Positions 1 through 11,115 of a DNA stretch of 64,000 nucleotides are shown piece by piece. The notes beneath the pieces are model-generated. The model saw only the letters and a program-made list of their open reading frames with translations. It searched no databases and was not told where the DNA came from. Source of the stretch: Lophium mytilinum. Its lineage: Eukaryota; Ascomycota; Dothideomycetes; Mytilinidiales; Mytilinidiaceae. The position numbers and the translations under genes are program-made. The stretch covers positions 64,708 through 128,707 of the forward strand of contig MU004195.1 in the NCBI GenBank assembly GCA_010093605.1, read 5' to 3'. The stretch's first letter is position 1; each line of letters starts with the position of its first letter.

Positions 1-345
1 CTTTTAAAGGAGTTTCTAACTTATATAGGCGGATATAAGACCTTCTAGTAATAGTATTAGAATTAAGCTCTTTAAGAGGCATAGCGGCGAGAAGATATAG
101 TAAAAATTAAGTAAATTAAAAGGAAATTAGTAGAGTTAAGTTATAAGAAATAGAAAAGGGGTTTATTATTATTTATATATCTATATACTAGTAGTATATT
201 CCTCTAAAAGTAAATTTAATACTAAGGCTTTATAACTTAAAATAACTCTAAAATTAATAATTTTAAGTATAATTAATAGGAAATTATAAGCTTTACAACT
301 CTTATTATATATATAATAGGAAAATACAACGTTTTAATAGTAAGG
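1..345. repeat. AT-rich, RIP-like degenerate DNA
   Basis: The first ~345 bases are dominated by A and T, full of TA steps and nearly free of CG, with no open frame of note. The base composition changes abruptly near 345-360 to ordinary GC content. This is what repeat-induced point mutation leaves behind in Pezizomycotina, so an old inactivated repeat is likely; no family can be recognised and the element continues off the left edge. From 346 to 1037 I see no supported gene. Confidence 0.6.
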
Positions 346-1037
346 ATGTTAGTGCTTATAGCAGCTGTAAAGAGATTCGGCTGCGATTTGATGCAATTAT
401 ACTGCCACCGCCTTCCTCGCTTAGTAGCGCTGCCAAGCCTGGCGTTTGTATAATCTCAGTCAATACGGTAATCAAGGTACCATGTAGCTATCTATATTGC
501 TGATGCCTTTCCACGTCTTAGTTAGTTCAACTCCAATAAACCTTGTTAGCATCACAACTATTTCCATCGGACTTCAGACCCCGTCCCTAAAGAGGACAAT
601 AGCCGTAGGCTATTAATGGTACGGTTAGTCAGCGCGAGGATTCTGCACCTACAAGGGTTTTAGCAAGTCGGCCCCCACACACAGCGAGGCTATGAACTTG
701 TCTGCAGAACACCATGGATTTCTGCAACGTCATACCCCGTGGAGGCTGCCTCCTTCTGAGATACGAACAGCTTCATTGTGACACGAAGCGGAAATCGACG
801 CAGCGGCCAACGCTCGCCCCAGAGCGCAGCACGAGTTCGGCCAACGATAACCTCGAATGCCATTGGAGGATCTCTGATGACGACGGAAACGAGTCCGGAG
901 GTTGCATGAACGACGAAGCATTTGCTCCATGCGGTCTATACGGTCATCTGCATAGCAGACATACTCTCCAGCCTATTGATGTGCCGAGACAGCTTTCTCC
1001 TGAACCGTACAGCGCGTAAGCTACCACGGCCAGTACC

Positions 1038-4000
1038 ATGGATCCCATAACGGCGGTTGGCTTAGCGTCAAGCGTTGTCCAGCTTGCAGATGCTGCATTC
1101 AAGATTGTCAAACTGCTGGACACCATCGTAGAAGGAGGCAAAGACCGACGGAAACTCTGCGATGAGTTCACGTTGCTGTGGATGACGCTCCGCAACCTGG
1201 AAATCCAATTCGCCCCGCTATCAGCAGACCAGAATGGACAATGGCTGAAGCCAATCGAATCGCTGGCCGCCCCTGGTGGCATTTTTGAGCAAACCAGCGC
1301 AGCTATAAGCGATGTCTGGGGCCGACTAACGACAGCGAGCGACTCACGTCGGGCCAAATTGATACAAGCTATGAGATGGCCCTACGACCAAGAACAAGTG
1401 GAAAAGATAGTCGCCCGAGTCGAACGTTTGAAGTCATCGCTGAGTATTGTTCTGAATCAGGCTCAAATTGCTCAAACCTACGAGATGCAAGAAGGGATAT
1501 CGGAGATGGTCAGGAAGACGACTGATAGCGAGTTCAAGGAGATCCTCGACTGGCTATCTCCATTGAACTTTCGTCAGAAGCAAGAAAGTACGGTTGGCTC
1601 CCCTGGAACCGGAGGCTGGCTCTTCCAGGGTGCACAATTTCGTCGATGGGCTTTTGGCAAAGATCCTTGGTTGTGGTGCTATGGAGACCCCGGGGCAGGT
1701 AGGTCTGGCCGTCCCAAGGTTACGATTCTTGGTCTGACCGTTCCTAGGAAAAACTGTCATTGCATCGATGGCTGTAGATCATCTCAGAAAGCGCCATGAA
1801 GACAAGAACGCGATTGTCTTGATTGCGTTTTGTAGTTTCGACAACCCGACTACACAGTTCATAGAGCCACTCATTGCCAGCTTACTAAAGCAAGTTTTCC
1901 AATCCCGCGATTCTATTTCCAAACAGCTTCTTGAGCTCTATCAGAAGCACCGAAAAGACAGTACAAGTCCGACGCTATCTCAGCTGGTAGACGTCCTCGA
2001 TGACGCCATCAGCCAGTACGACAAAGTTTTCATCATATTAGATGCCTTGGATGAACTCAGCGATGATGCGAAACGAGGACGACTTCTCGAGACTTTTAGG
2101 AAATTTGAAAAATTCAAGGCCGCGAAAGGCAGTTATCCCCAGGTTATGGTGACTTCACGAAATCTAGACAGCATTGCTACCCGATTTGGAGATACCGCTG
2201 GCAGAATATCTTGCGATGGCTGCGGATGCAAGAGTCTCGAGGTCTATCATCACTGCGACGATTGTGAAGATTGGGATATCTGCGAAGATTGCCTTCAGAA
2301 GGGCATCGGATGCGGAAATATCGGGCACACGCTAACGAAGCAGTTCAGCAGCATTAACATAGAGATATCTGCCCACCCAGAGGACGTCAAAAGCTACGTG
2401 AACGAGAGGATTGAGATGGAGCCAGATCTCGCGCAATTTGTCAAAAAGACTCCGGGGCTCCGAGAGCGCATTTTGAAGACGGTCATTGCAAAAGCCAAAA
2501 AGATGTACGTCCGAGCATTATCTTGACCTACATAAAGCGATCAACCAAGCTAACTCACATAGGTTTCTTCTCGCAATGTTTCACATGAACGCTCTGGCTG
2601 ATTGTGTTGATAAGAGAGACCTAGAAGAAGCACTGAAAAACCTGCCGAAAGAGATCAGCGGCATCTACGACCAAGCAATGACACGAATCGAGAAATTGAC
2701 GCCAAACCGGCAAAGAGCGGTCAAGAAACTCTTCATGTGGGTGACCTACGCTGAGAGACCATTGAAGGTTGTCGAACTAGAACATGCGACCGCGATATCT
2801 CGCGGTGTAAGAGATATTCAGCGAGACCATATCCTCTCAGCAAAGGCACTCATGTCTCTCAGTGCCGGCATTGTTCACATTGACGAAGGCGGGAACGTAA
2901 GGCTTGTGCATGAAACTGCCGAAGGCTATTTCAAAGACCGGCGGGAAACGCTGTTCCCAGATGGAGAGGTTCAAATCGCGGAATGTTGCATTGCGTACCT
3001 CCAGCTGGATTCTTTCGAGGAAGGACCCTGCCAAGGGCCGGACGAATCAAATCTATATGAAGAGCGTTTGTTGCATCATCCTTTCCTCGGATACGCCGCT
3101 CTGCATTGGGGCCACCATGCACGGAAATGCGATTCAGACCTTGTAACTCCGCAGGCTCTCATGTTTCTACGGAATAAACAATACCTGGCCTCTGCGGTCC
3201 AAGCTCTCTGGTACACAGATACCTGGTCCAGTGAGAGCTGGGACGTACTAGCGGGCGTCACTCCGCTTCACATTGCGTCCTTCTTCGGAGTTAATAAGAT
3301 CGTTACTCAACTGATCACCGAGGGTGCTGAAATCGATGCGCGAGACTCTCTAGGGACGACACCACTTGTCTATGCCGCCTCTAAAGCACGTCTAGATGTC
3401 GTCGAGACTCTTCTCTCTTCAGGTGCCTCTGCCAATACTGTTTGCTCCCGGGGATCGACGCCTTTGCTTAGAGCAACATCAGCAGGCCATGAAGATATTG
3501 TGCGCCGATTGCTCAAAGAAACGGATATAGCAATAAATCAGCTTTATGCCTCCCGGTCTAACAGGTCCGCTCTTATGATCACTGTATCGAATGGATTCGA
3601 CAAAATCATGCGACTACTTCTTGAACGCTCTGATATCGATATAAATCTGGATACAGATAAGCCTGCAGGATGGTCGGCTATACACTTTGCAGTGGATGGA
3701 CGAAATAACGCAGCCCTTGACATGCTAGTCAATGATCCCCGAACAAACATCAATGCCATGGACCGGGCATGGTATACACCTTTGGAATATGCAGCTTCTG
3801 AAGGCTTCATTCCGGAACTGCGGCTACTTCTCGATCACAATGCAGATCCTAACACACAAGACGATCAGGGAGGCCGGCCTATCCAGCGAGCCATCGACTA
3901 TGGTGAAACAGAGGCAGTCAAGTTGCTTCTCGACTACAATGTGGAGTGGGACTTTCGAGATATATTTGAGCGCACGATCATTCACGCAGCAGCTTGTAAC

Positions 4001-5257
4001 AACCAATTCAGGACACTGCGCGTGATTCTTGAGAGGTGCAAAGGCCTTGATATCAACGCTCAAGGGTCGAGATCAGGAGAAACGGCACTCCACGATGCCG
4101 CTCGTTCAGGTTTTATTAGGACTGTTCAGGTCCTCCTCGAGTTCGGGGCTCTTACCACGATCGAAAACCATGCGGGTCGAACACCTGTGAAATCTGCGAA
4201 AGATGCTGGGAAAGACGCAGTCCTGGAATTGCTGCAAGTAGCTCGGAAGAAGGAAGAGGCCGAGGGTCGCATTCGCCCAGTCCACAAAGCCGACACCTTC
4301 TCGGTAAGCAGCGAGCTACCCCTATGGATGGCGGTCCAAAAACACACCAGCGACGAACTTCGCGAACGCATCGCTCGCACCTCAGTTGCCGAGATGGACC
4401 AGATCAGCCCAGACTCCGGCGACACAGCGTTGCATCTTGCCGTCCTAAAAGACCGGCCAGACGTGGTGGGGATGCTCCTCGATGCCGGCGCTGACCCCAA
4501 CATCCTCGACACGTTCGATCGCACTGCGCTCATTCTCGCGTGCCAAAACGGGGATATTGCGGCGGTCCGCCGTCTCGTTGACCATGGCGCCGACCTCAAC
4601 ATCGCCATATTCCGCGAGCAGCCCGCATGGGAGATCGCGTTTACTTCTAACTACGCCAGTATCACGACGTACCTCCAAGCGCAGCCGTCCTGTGAGATTA
4701 AGTCGAATACTAGCACGTTGTTCATTTGTCTAGCGTGGGCTGCGTATGCGGGCAATCTAGAGGCGGCGAGGCGGCTTATTGAGGCAGGCGCGCCGGTGCA
4801 TTTGAAGAGCTCGGAGGGCAAGACAGCAAGCCAGATCGCGAAGGACTACGGACATGAGGAAATGGAGCGATATCTTGTTGAGGAGGCGGCTAAGCAAAGA
4901 TCGATGCCATCGCCACCGATCGTTCCCCCGCCGCCGGTTGTTCAGCCGCAGTCTGTCGTGCAAAAGGTGGACGTGAAGGTTGAACCGAAGGCCGCGCTGG
5001 ATGTGGAAGCCGAGACATTACCACAAGTCAAAATGGACATACTTTCTGAGAAGAAATCCGTGGACGAGATTTCAACAGTCGACCATTTTTCAGAAGGTGC
5101 AAAACAAAGCGGTGGAGGCGGAGGTCTCGAAACTGTGCAACCGATAGCTCAAAGACGGAGTGAGCACACGAACACGGACCTTGCGAATAACCCTATCTTT
5201 TTGGGCATACTGGGGTTGGTCCTCCTGGCGACTTTGTGTAAAGTTTGGCTTGGATGA
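1038..5257 (+). CDS. NACHT-ankyrin NLR-like (STAND) protein with ZZ finger and C-terminal membrane anchor
   Basis: Spliced CDS 1038-1698, 1748-2504, 2563-5257 (introns of 49 and 58 bp), 1370 aa. The N-terminus (MDPITAVGLASSVVQLAD) is the helical domain found ahead of many fungal NACHT proteins (HeLo/SesA-like class). The P-loop GDPGAGKT (about residues 216-223) is formed across the first intron, Walker B is FIILDALDEL (about 313-323). A Cys-rich ZZ-type zinc finger lies at about 376-415, inserted after the NTPase core as in other fungal STAND proteins. A winged-helix-like segment follows, then a long run of ankyrin repeats (about 700-1230, motifs TPLHIA, TALHLA, TPLVYAA), a proline-rich acidic linker and a hydrophobic segment near residues 1348-1367 ending four residues or so before the stop, resembling a tail anchor. 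The family acts as intracellular receptors in heterokaryon incompatibility or immunity-like responses; the ligand of this one is unknown. The start is the ATG that opens the conserved N-terminal motif. Confidence 0.9.
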
Positions 5258-6346
5258 TGAGTTTCATTTTGTCGCGGCGCTCGTCTTTCAGCGCTCTCGG
5301 GTTCATCTGGTCCGATGTATTTAAGTAGATATCCAGCATATTCAGAACTTGTATAACTCGTGCATTCAGTTTCATTGTCGGAGACGGTGACGGGCTTCAG
5401 AGCAAACTGCTGCCACGAGTGGTCGACTTTAGTCATCGCTTGGGGTTGCTCAATAGGTCAATAAGAATACAAATACGATGTAACAGTTGCGAAAGTAGAG
5501 ATTAGACTACAGTTTGACTGGCGAACTCGCTGAGCTGGGACACTCCTCACTTACATATCCATATGTGTGAACCCATGGCGTCTGAAAGTTATGTAAAGAT
5601 TGACTCACTAGACACTGGACTACCTCTCAACTGACTAGCTCTATACTACCTGGACTACCCCTAACAGCGATATCAAGTGAGGAAAAACAAGGCTAGAGAG
5701 GCGAAGTATTGCTCTGCCGGCGCAAACTATGTGGATTCCAAGTTTTTGGGCGTTATGTACACTTCACCAGGGAGGGAAACCAACACTCGTTACCCGGCTA
5801 CTGGTTATAAAGGTCTGCTCGATCGCATCGTAAAGTCTTTCATGAAACTGAGCTGCAATAGAGCAAGGTAGAGCAGCGCGAGCATCGAAGGAGCTGCTCT
5901 TGTGTGTCGCAGAGCTAGCATCGGGGAGTGTAGCAGAGGCGCATGTTTTCCGAGCAGTTCCAGGTGTAGCTCAAGCCTTTCAGACAATGGTGTTGAGCGA
6001 GCGATAAGGGAGCCTGCACAATGGGAGATACATTCAGATACCTAGATACTTACTATCACATGTCTTAGGGACATAGAGGTGGATGCAGTGGATTGAGACT
6101 ACGTTTTAGCTGACCGGCAAATCACATGCTAGCTGAGTCATCGCTCACTGTGGTATCGCGCGAGTAAAGGTACATCCATCCAGATCATTCACGTTTGTTC
6201 TTACTTGGGCTGAATGGGTTGTGTTTTGGGTACCTAAATAGACCGCATCATGGGCAGTCTAGACTAGGATGAAGATCTCAAACTGTGAGATCTAAAGAAA
6301 GAAAAAAGTTTACAAGAATCAGCTCCCGCTGTTGCTTCCACCGTTC
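5258..6346. other. intergenic, no gene seen
   Basis: No convincing coding region. A segment around 5610-5690 resembles the repeat copies at 26009-26410 (shared order of a gact..cctc stretch, an agct-containing middle, a run like tacccctanagnggt and an end tcaagtgag), so it is probably an old diverged copy of the same repeat. Confidence 0.4.
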
Positions 6347-7291
6347 CTAGAGAATGAAACGACCTATCGTAGACATTGGGAGCTGTAGCTCCCTGAGCAG
6401 CGCCATAATGTGCTGCATCACCTCATGATACTTCAACTCGTGCAGCCTAGCTCCCAAAACCCTCATCTCCGGGCTTACTTCCTGGCCAACCTGGAGCTGA
6501 AGCAAGCACTGATTAGCTAGCTCTTCGATCGGACCCAGCGCCGTGAAGCAGCTCTCGACCATAGCAATCTGCACGCGCGCCGCTGGTGGAAACATGGCGA
6601 CGATGTCAGAGTATTTGTCGTTGGTGGTCGGACGGCCGGGGCGATGTTGAACTGGGTTCGAGTTGGTGAATTCTTGGCGGCAGATAGGGCATTTGCTCGC
6701 GTTCTCGGCCCCAGAGTTGATCCAGGTGTCCAAGCAGTCCCGCCCTAGTGTATGCTGGCAATAGGTCTTGACGGCGGGCTCCGCGCCGTCGTCGGCAAGT
6801 GGCTCATGGCAGATAGAGCAGCAAAAGCAACCGAGTGAGTGGTGAACACTGCACTCACGGGCATCCGGACCCAAACTTGAGACATTCACCGCCTGGCTGC
6901 TAGTCTCCACGGTGATGGGGGCTTTGAAGGGCTGGGCGTATGCTTGGGTCAAGTTGTGCTTCCAGGTGAAGATAGCGACCGCCAAGCCGACAACTTCGTT
7001 GAAGAACTCGTCCCAGCCGTCGCTCGTTTCTTCTCGCGTGAGATCGAGCATGAAGCGGTATTGCTCGGGGAGCTGGGCTCGCAGGTATTCGGTCGTGTAG
7101 ATGGATTTAGCGATGGAGTACCGCGAGTGCTTGTAGCCTTGCTGCGAGTCGGGTTGCCATTCGGTGCGCGGCACGTCGCGTGTTAAGTGAAGGATTTTGG
7201 TGCCAATGAAGCGGATTGCGATAGCGAAAGGGTCGGGTCCCGCGAATAGAGCTTCGATAAAGCGCTCGGAGTCCGGTTCTGCGATCGACAT
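6347..7291 (-). CDS. RING-finger protein (putative E3 ubiquitin ligase)
   Basis: Single-exon ORF of 314 aa. A RING-type zinc finger lies at about residues 155-208: CSICHEPL, then CQHTLGRDCLDTW, then CPICRQEF. The spacing suits a RING, but the position that normally holds the fifth ligand (Cys or His) is Gly (CxHxxGxxC), a variant also seen in the RING gene at 26539-27711. No membrane segment is evident; the N-terminal ~150 residues are alpha-helical in look and unassigned, and the C-terminal ~100 residues likewise. Ubiquitin ligase activity is inferred from the domain only. It stands alone between the NLR-like gene and the VTC gene. Confidence 0.8.
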   Translation of the reverse strand: MSIAEPDSERFIEALFAGPDPFAIAIRFIGTKILHLTRDVPRTEWQPDSQQGYKHSRYSIAKSIYTTEYLRAQLPEQYRFMLDLTREETSDGWDEFFNEVVGLAVAIFTWKHNLTQAYAQPFKAPITVETSSQAVNVSSLGPDARECSVHHSLGCFCCSICHEPLADDGAEPAVKTYCQHTLGRDCLDTWINSGAENASKCPICRQEFTNSNPVQHRPGRPTTNDKYSDIVAMFPPAARVQIAMVESCFTALGPIEELANQCLLQLQVGQEVSPEMRVLGARLHELKYHEVMQHIMALLRELQLPMSTIGRFIL

Positions 7292-8194
7292 AATGAATGC
7301 TTGGTGGTAGCTTGTTGCGATTGTTCTGGTGTGATGGATTTGCTGTGGTGGTTTTAGTGGGGCTTTGAGAAGGTCTGTTTCGGCGAAGGTGGAAGAATGA
7401 TTCTTAGGACTGGTAACCAGCGGCGGTGACGAAAAAACGGAGACATTACCTGCCTGTTATATGTACCGCTAATACCCGCGCGACGTGAATCCACCCTGGG
7501 GGTGGATCTAAGATGTGTTGGTTTACTCGCCATAATGATTGTCGACATGTAACGATATTGTGCAATATAGACTTGGAGAGAGGATGAAAGAAACACGTTC
7601 GCCATTGTGCAGAAGTAACTTGCACGCGCATGGTTCTTGCAAGATCGTACCAGGCCATAGGTTCCTGCGCACGGGGATACTACTGGGCTGGACTTAGGTA
7701 CTCTTGCCCGTTTGACCACTGCAAGGAGTAGCCCAGCAATGAGGCTCGAACAGTCAAAGATTAGCTTAGATTCCCGCTTTGTGTAATATGATATCGCGCC
7801 TGGCTTTTGGTTGACCCATGGGGGCACTCCAAGCAGTCGCAAACCAGTGTGCAGCGACTAATCTGAACACACAGATATCGCACTACTTGAGTGCGACATT
7901 TGGAAGCTAGACACCACTGTAAGGAGGACCCCTGTTGGAAAATGTTGAGTCGGTTATCATATTGCCTAACTCCCACTGGATCGACTGAGAAGAAGCGCAT
8001 TGAAGATCGAAAAGCCTACAGGGGTACCCCAGGCAGTGGCAGAAAACTAGTACTATGCATAACTTCACATCAAGAATATACTACCGGTTTCGCGATATAA
8101 GTCATCGGGGTCCATCTGAACACCACAACGAAATTCAATATAACAAACGCTTACGTATGCCTTTCGCTAATTCCAAAAGCTAGAGCATCTTTGC
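7292..8194. other. intergenic, no gene seen
   Basis: Upstream region of the RING gene and downstream region of the VTC gene. Short open frames exist on both strands but none shows a domain, a sensible composition or splice-joined extension. Confidence 0.4.
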
Positions 8195-10691
8195 TCACAT
8201 CAATTCAACCCGCTGCGGTTCCAAAAGAGTGGAATTTTGCACCGCGACACCATTTTGTTGCTCTTGCCTTTGTAACATCGCGTGATACTGAGCCCGAATG
8301 TTAGTCTAGTTCCTATGAAGCCCAAGTAATCAGGAAGAAATGGGAAAGAACGTACCTGAAACCCGAAATTCAAACAAAGCGCCACCACTAACCCGATACA
8401 CACAATAATGGGGCCAACCTGGTTATCAAAATCTTTTGGACTCCTCTCCTTGATCATCTTCGCCCTGATCATATAAATCGCCCATCCCCATATGAGCGTA
8501 AACACAGCGACAAGCGTATACACGACCGCCAGGGCTCTAGCGACGTTGTTCGATGGTCCAGCCGCGTTAAAAAGGCCCAAGGACAGAGAAGCGAGCAGGA
8601 CACCTACATGCTGCCACTTTATGAACGTGCGCTGGTTCGCTAGCCACACTTTAGCCTCGACACGAACAGGACCTTGGTCTTTGATCCAGGAGGTTGGGTT
8701 TGAGACGCCTGGGGGTAGTCGGGCGTTAGGTGTCTGGTGAGCACGAGCGTATTTAGAGGAGGAGAAAGACGGAAGGAAGGAACGAAGACCGCTCGATTTA
8801 GTGAGGCCAGCACTAGGCATTTGCGAGTCTTCGTCGTCTGAGCCCTCTTCTGGAACGTCTTCTTTGGCAGCGGGGCTGGTGGCATAAGGGAGAGAAGAGC
8901 GCCCGGCGGAGATCCGGTCTTTGAGGGACTTGCCGCCAGCGCCCGCAGGCGAGCCAACGGGGGAGCTGATAGAGGGCCTATAGCTGCCGCTTGGTCTTGT
9001 GCCGAACAGCGACCCGACGGCAAACTCCTCTTCAGCCATTTTGGCTTTTCGGTCTTGTTCTTGTTCGAAAGCCTGCTGGGGTTCCTGGCGAATATCGGAG
9101 TCAACGTCAGAGCGCCAGAAAGGGAAGCTGTTGATGTTGTCTTCAAAGAGCATAGCGACACCGTGGACGAATTTCGAGAAGCGCGGCGCTCCTTTCACAA
9201 GATGCGAATCCATGAGATCGTCGACCCATTCGTACTTCTTGTAGCCTTTCACTTTGATTTCGAGGAGAGCAAAAGGGAAGCGATTGATCTCGCCTTTGCG
9301 AATTCCGCTGAAAGGGTATTCCATGGATGCATCGTCAATGTCTTTGCGATGCCAGTCCTCAGGGTCCCGGCAGGGACGCTCGGTGTCGATTGCGTCTTCC
9401 CGGATGAGAGCCAGATCGGTATCTAGTGAAATCCTGACTCTGTCATCACCAGGTATCTGGAAGGCAGTTCGAGTGTAGTTTGCCCTCAGCACAGGCTGAA
9501 GCTGGTTTTCCTTAATGAAGGCTTGTATATCATCGACGGCTTTCTGGAAATTGTCCGCGCTCTCGCTAGACTCTCCTTCCCGGTTCTGGATCTTTTGGAC
9601 ACTCTTTTCCATTTTGTATTTTCCTTCGATGAACTGCTCAATGTATTTCTCCTTGATAGGGAAGCGTTGCTCCTCGCTGCTGTCCCCGTCGGTGATTGTC
9701 TTCTTCTCGAACAAGATATCTGGTTTATCTGCGAGCTGTCCATACCAGCGCAGACGAAGGGAAGCGGCGTCAGGCGCCTGGTTGACCTTGTCCGTGTATA
9801 GTTTGAAGCTAGGGTTATCGAAATATACGGAGGTGAGGGTTGGATCGCGCTGGGAGCCTTCAGCAACTTTTGAGGTTTGAGGGTTGTATACCAGGACGGG
9901 CAAGCGACGAAGGATGACTGTTTTGACTTCAAGAAGGTTTTCAGGATGGACCCAGACTATAGACTCATCAGCACGGTGACTCTGGTAGTGTAATGAAAAT
10001 TCGACTTACATTTGTGTGATGTGAAGCTCTCCCCGCCCGTATGGCTCTCAGCGAAGGATAGTGATTCCTTAGTCTTCCCGTCCAGACTCTGCCGCACAAA
10101 CGAGTACATAGCCGACAGCCTATACAACAACGGCGAATAGTCCTCCTTGTTGAACGGTAGTTCTGCAATCCGGGTGTCAAGGAACGCCCTGAGCTTGTAC
10201 GCCTCTCCGCGTTTCCGATCATGTTTCTTGGTGGCCTTATATAACGCCGTATAGTTGATGCGACAGTATTTCTCGAGCTCATTGACTTCTCTCGTAATCT
10301 TATCCAGCTCCTCCAACACCTCTTTCAGTATCTTCTCCCTCTCCTCCGAGGCCACCTCCGGCTTCTTATCCGCACCATTGGCCTCTCCTTCATCACCAGC
10401 ATCTTTTTTTAGACCAATCGCTATTGGGTCCAGCTTCGATTCGCATGCTGTCGTCCGATCCCGTAGCTTCTGATAAGTGTCCGCTTGGAACGCGTGCACC
10501 TTCTCCAGCTGCACGTTCAGCAGTTCGTCCACGAACGCGCTCTCATCGTCAGCTGTCCATTGGTCGTCATCATCTTCAACCGATGACCCGCCATCACTCT
10601 CCTTCAGCAGCTTCTTCAGCTTGTCATAGTCGACGTACTTGTCCTTCCATGGCGCGTAGGTGGTCTTGCGAAGGGTGGTGCCGAAGCGCAT
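8195..10691 (-). CDS. Vacuolar transporter chaperone subunit, VTC2/VTC3 type (SPX-VTC-DUF202)
   Basis: Spliced CDS on the minus strand: 10691-10010, 9956-8356, 8287-8195 (introns 53 and 68 bp), 791 aa. It begins MRFGTTLRKTTYAPWKDKY, the classic start of a VTC2/3-type SPX domain (inositol pyrophosphate/phosphate sensor), with Lys-rich helix KLKKLLKE. The central VTC domain starts FWVHPENLLEVKT across the first intron and carries RLPVLVYNPQ; the C-terminal DUF202 region has three hydrophobic helices (about residues 640-760). Family role: subunit of the vacuolar-membrane VTC complex that makes and imports polyphosphate; catalysis in yeast is by Vtc4, with Vtc2/3 regulatory. The last exon is short (30 codons); I chose its acceptor because a perfect ACTAAC branch site lies 13 nt upstream and the frame stays open. 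The start is an internal ATG of a longer open frame, chosen because the SPX domain begins there. Confidence 0.9.
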
Positions 10692-11115
10692 GCTATGCGG
10701 TAAGGATGGTAATCGCGAAGTGGGAGGAGCTGCAAGACGCTGGTCAATTGGTGATAGCAATGGTGTTTGGCAGAGTCTATCGAGCTGTGGAGGAGAGCTG
10801 TGAATTGTGCCAGGGAAGAAGCTTGGGAGGCGGGGAGTTCGCGGTAGCCAATAGCAGGACGGCCGAGACCCCCGTGCGTGGGGGTTCTTCCTTCGGATCT
10901 CCAACCACCTCGGAATTCTGGCACCACAGTCTATATTACAACCTCGATTCAGGTTTCACGCATAGCAGGTACGATAGTTATTGGCCAGTCATTCATAACC
11001 TATTATCCTTGAGGGCTGAGTGCTCTGCAAATACGTAGGGAATTGAATGAATGTCAGATTGAGGGTTTGGGGTATTTTTCAACCTCGATTTCATGAACAC
11101 CCATCGTTCAGTTTC
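10692..11115. promoter_or_regulatory. upstream region of the VTC gene; no gene seen
   Basis: About 420 bases separate the VTC start codon from the stop of the DUF3292 gene on the same strand. It must hold the VTC promoter and 5' leader. The open frames here lack protein-like features. No specific factor site could be called with confidence. Confidence 0.4.

Noticed and set aside
714-1019. Plus-strand open frame just ahead of the NLR-like gene
   Set aside because: No start of a known N-terminal domain, no splice link into the NLR frame, composition not protein-like.
10424-11038. 204-codon plus-strand frame over the VTC start region
   Set aside because: It is antisense to the SPX coding exon and promoter; the SPX reading on the other strand is unmistakable.
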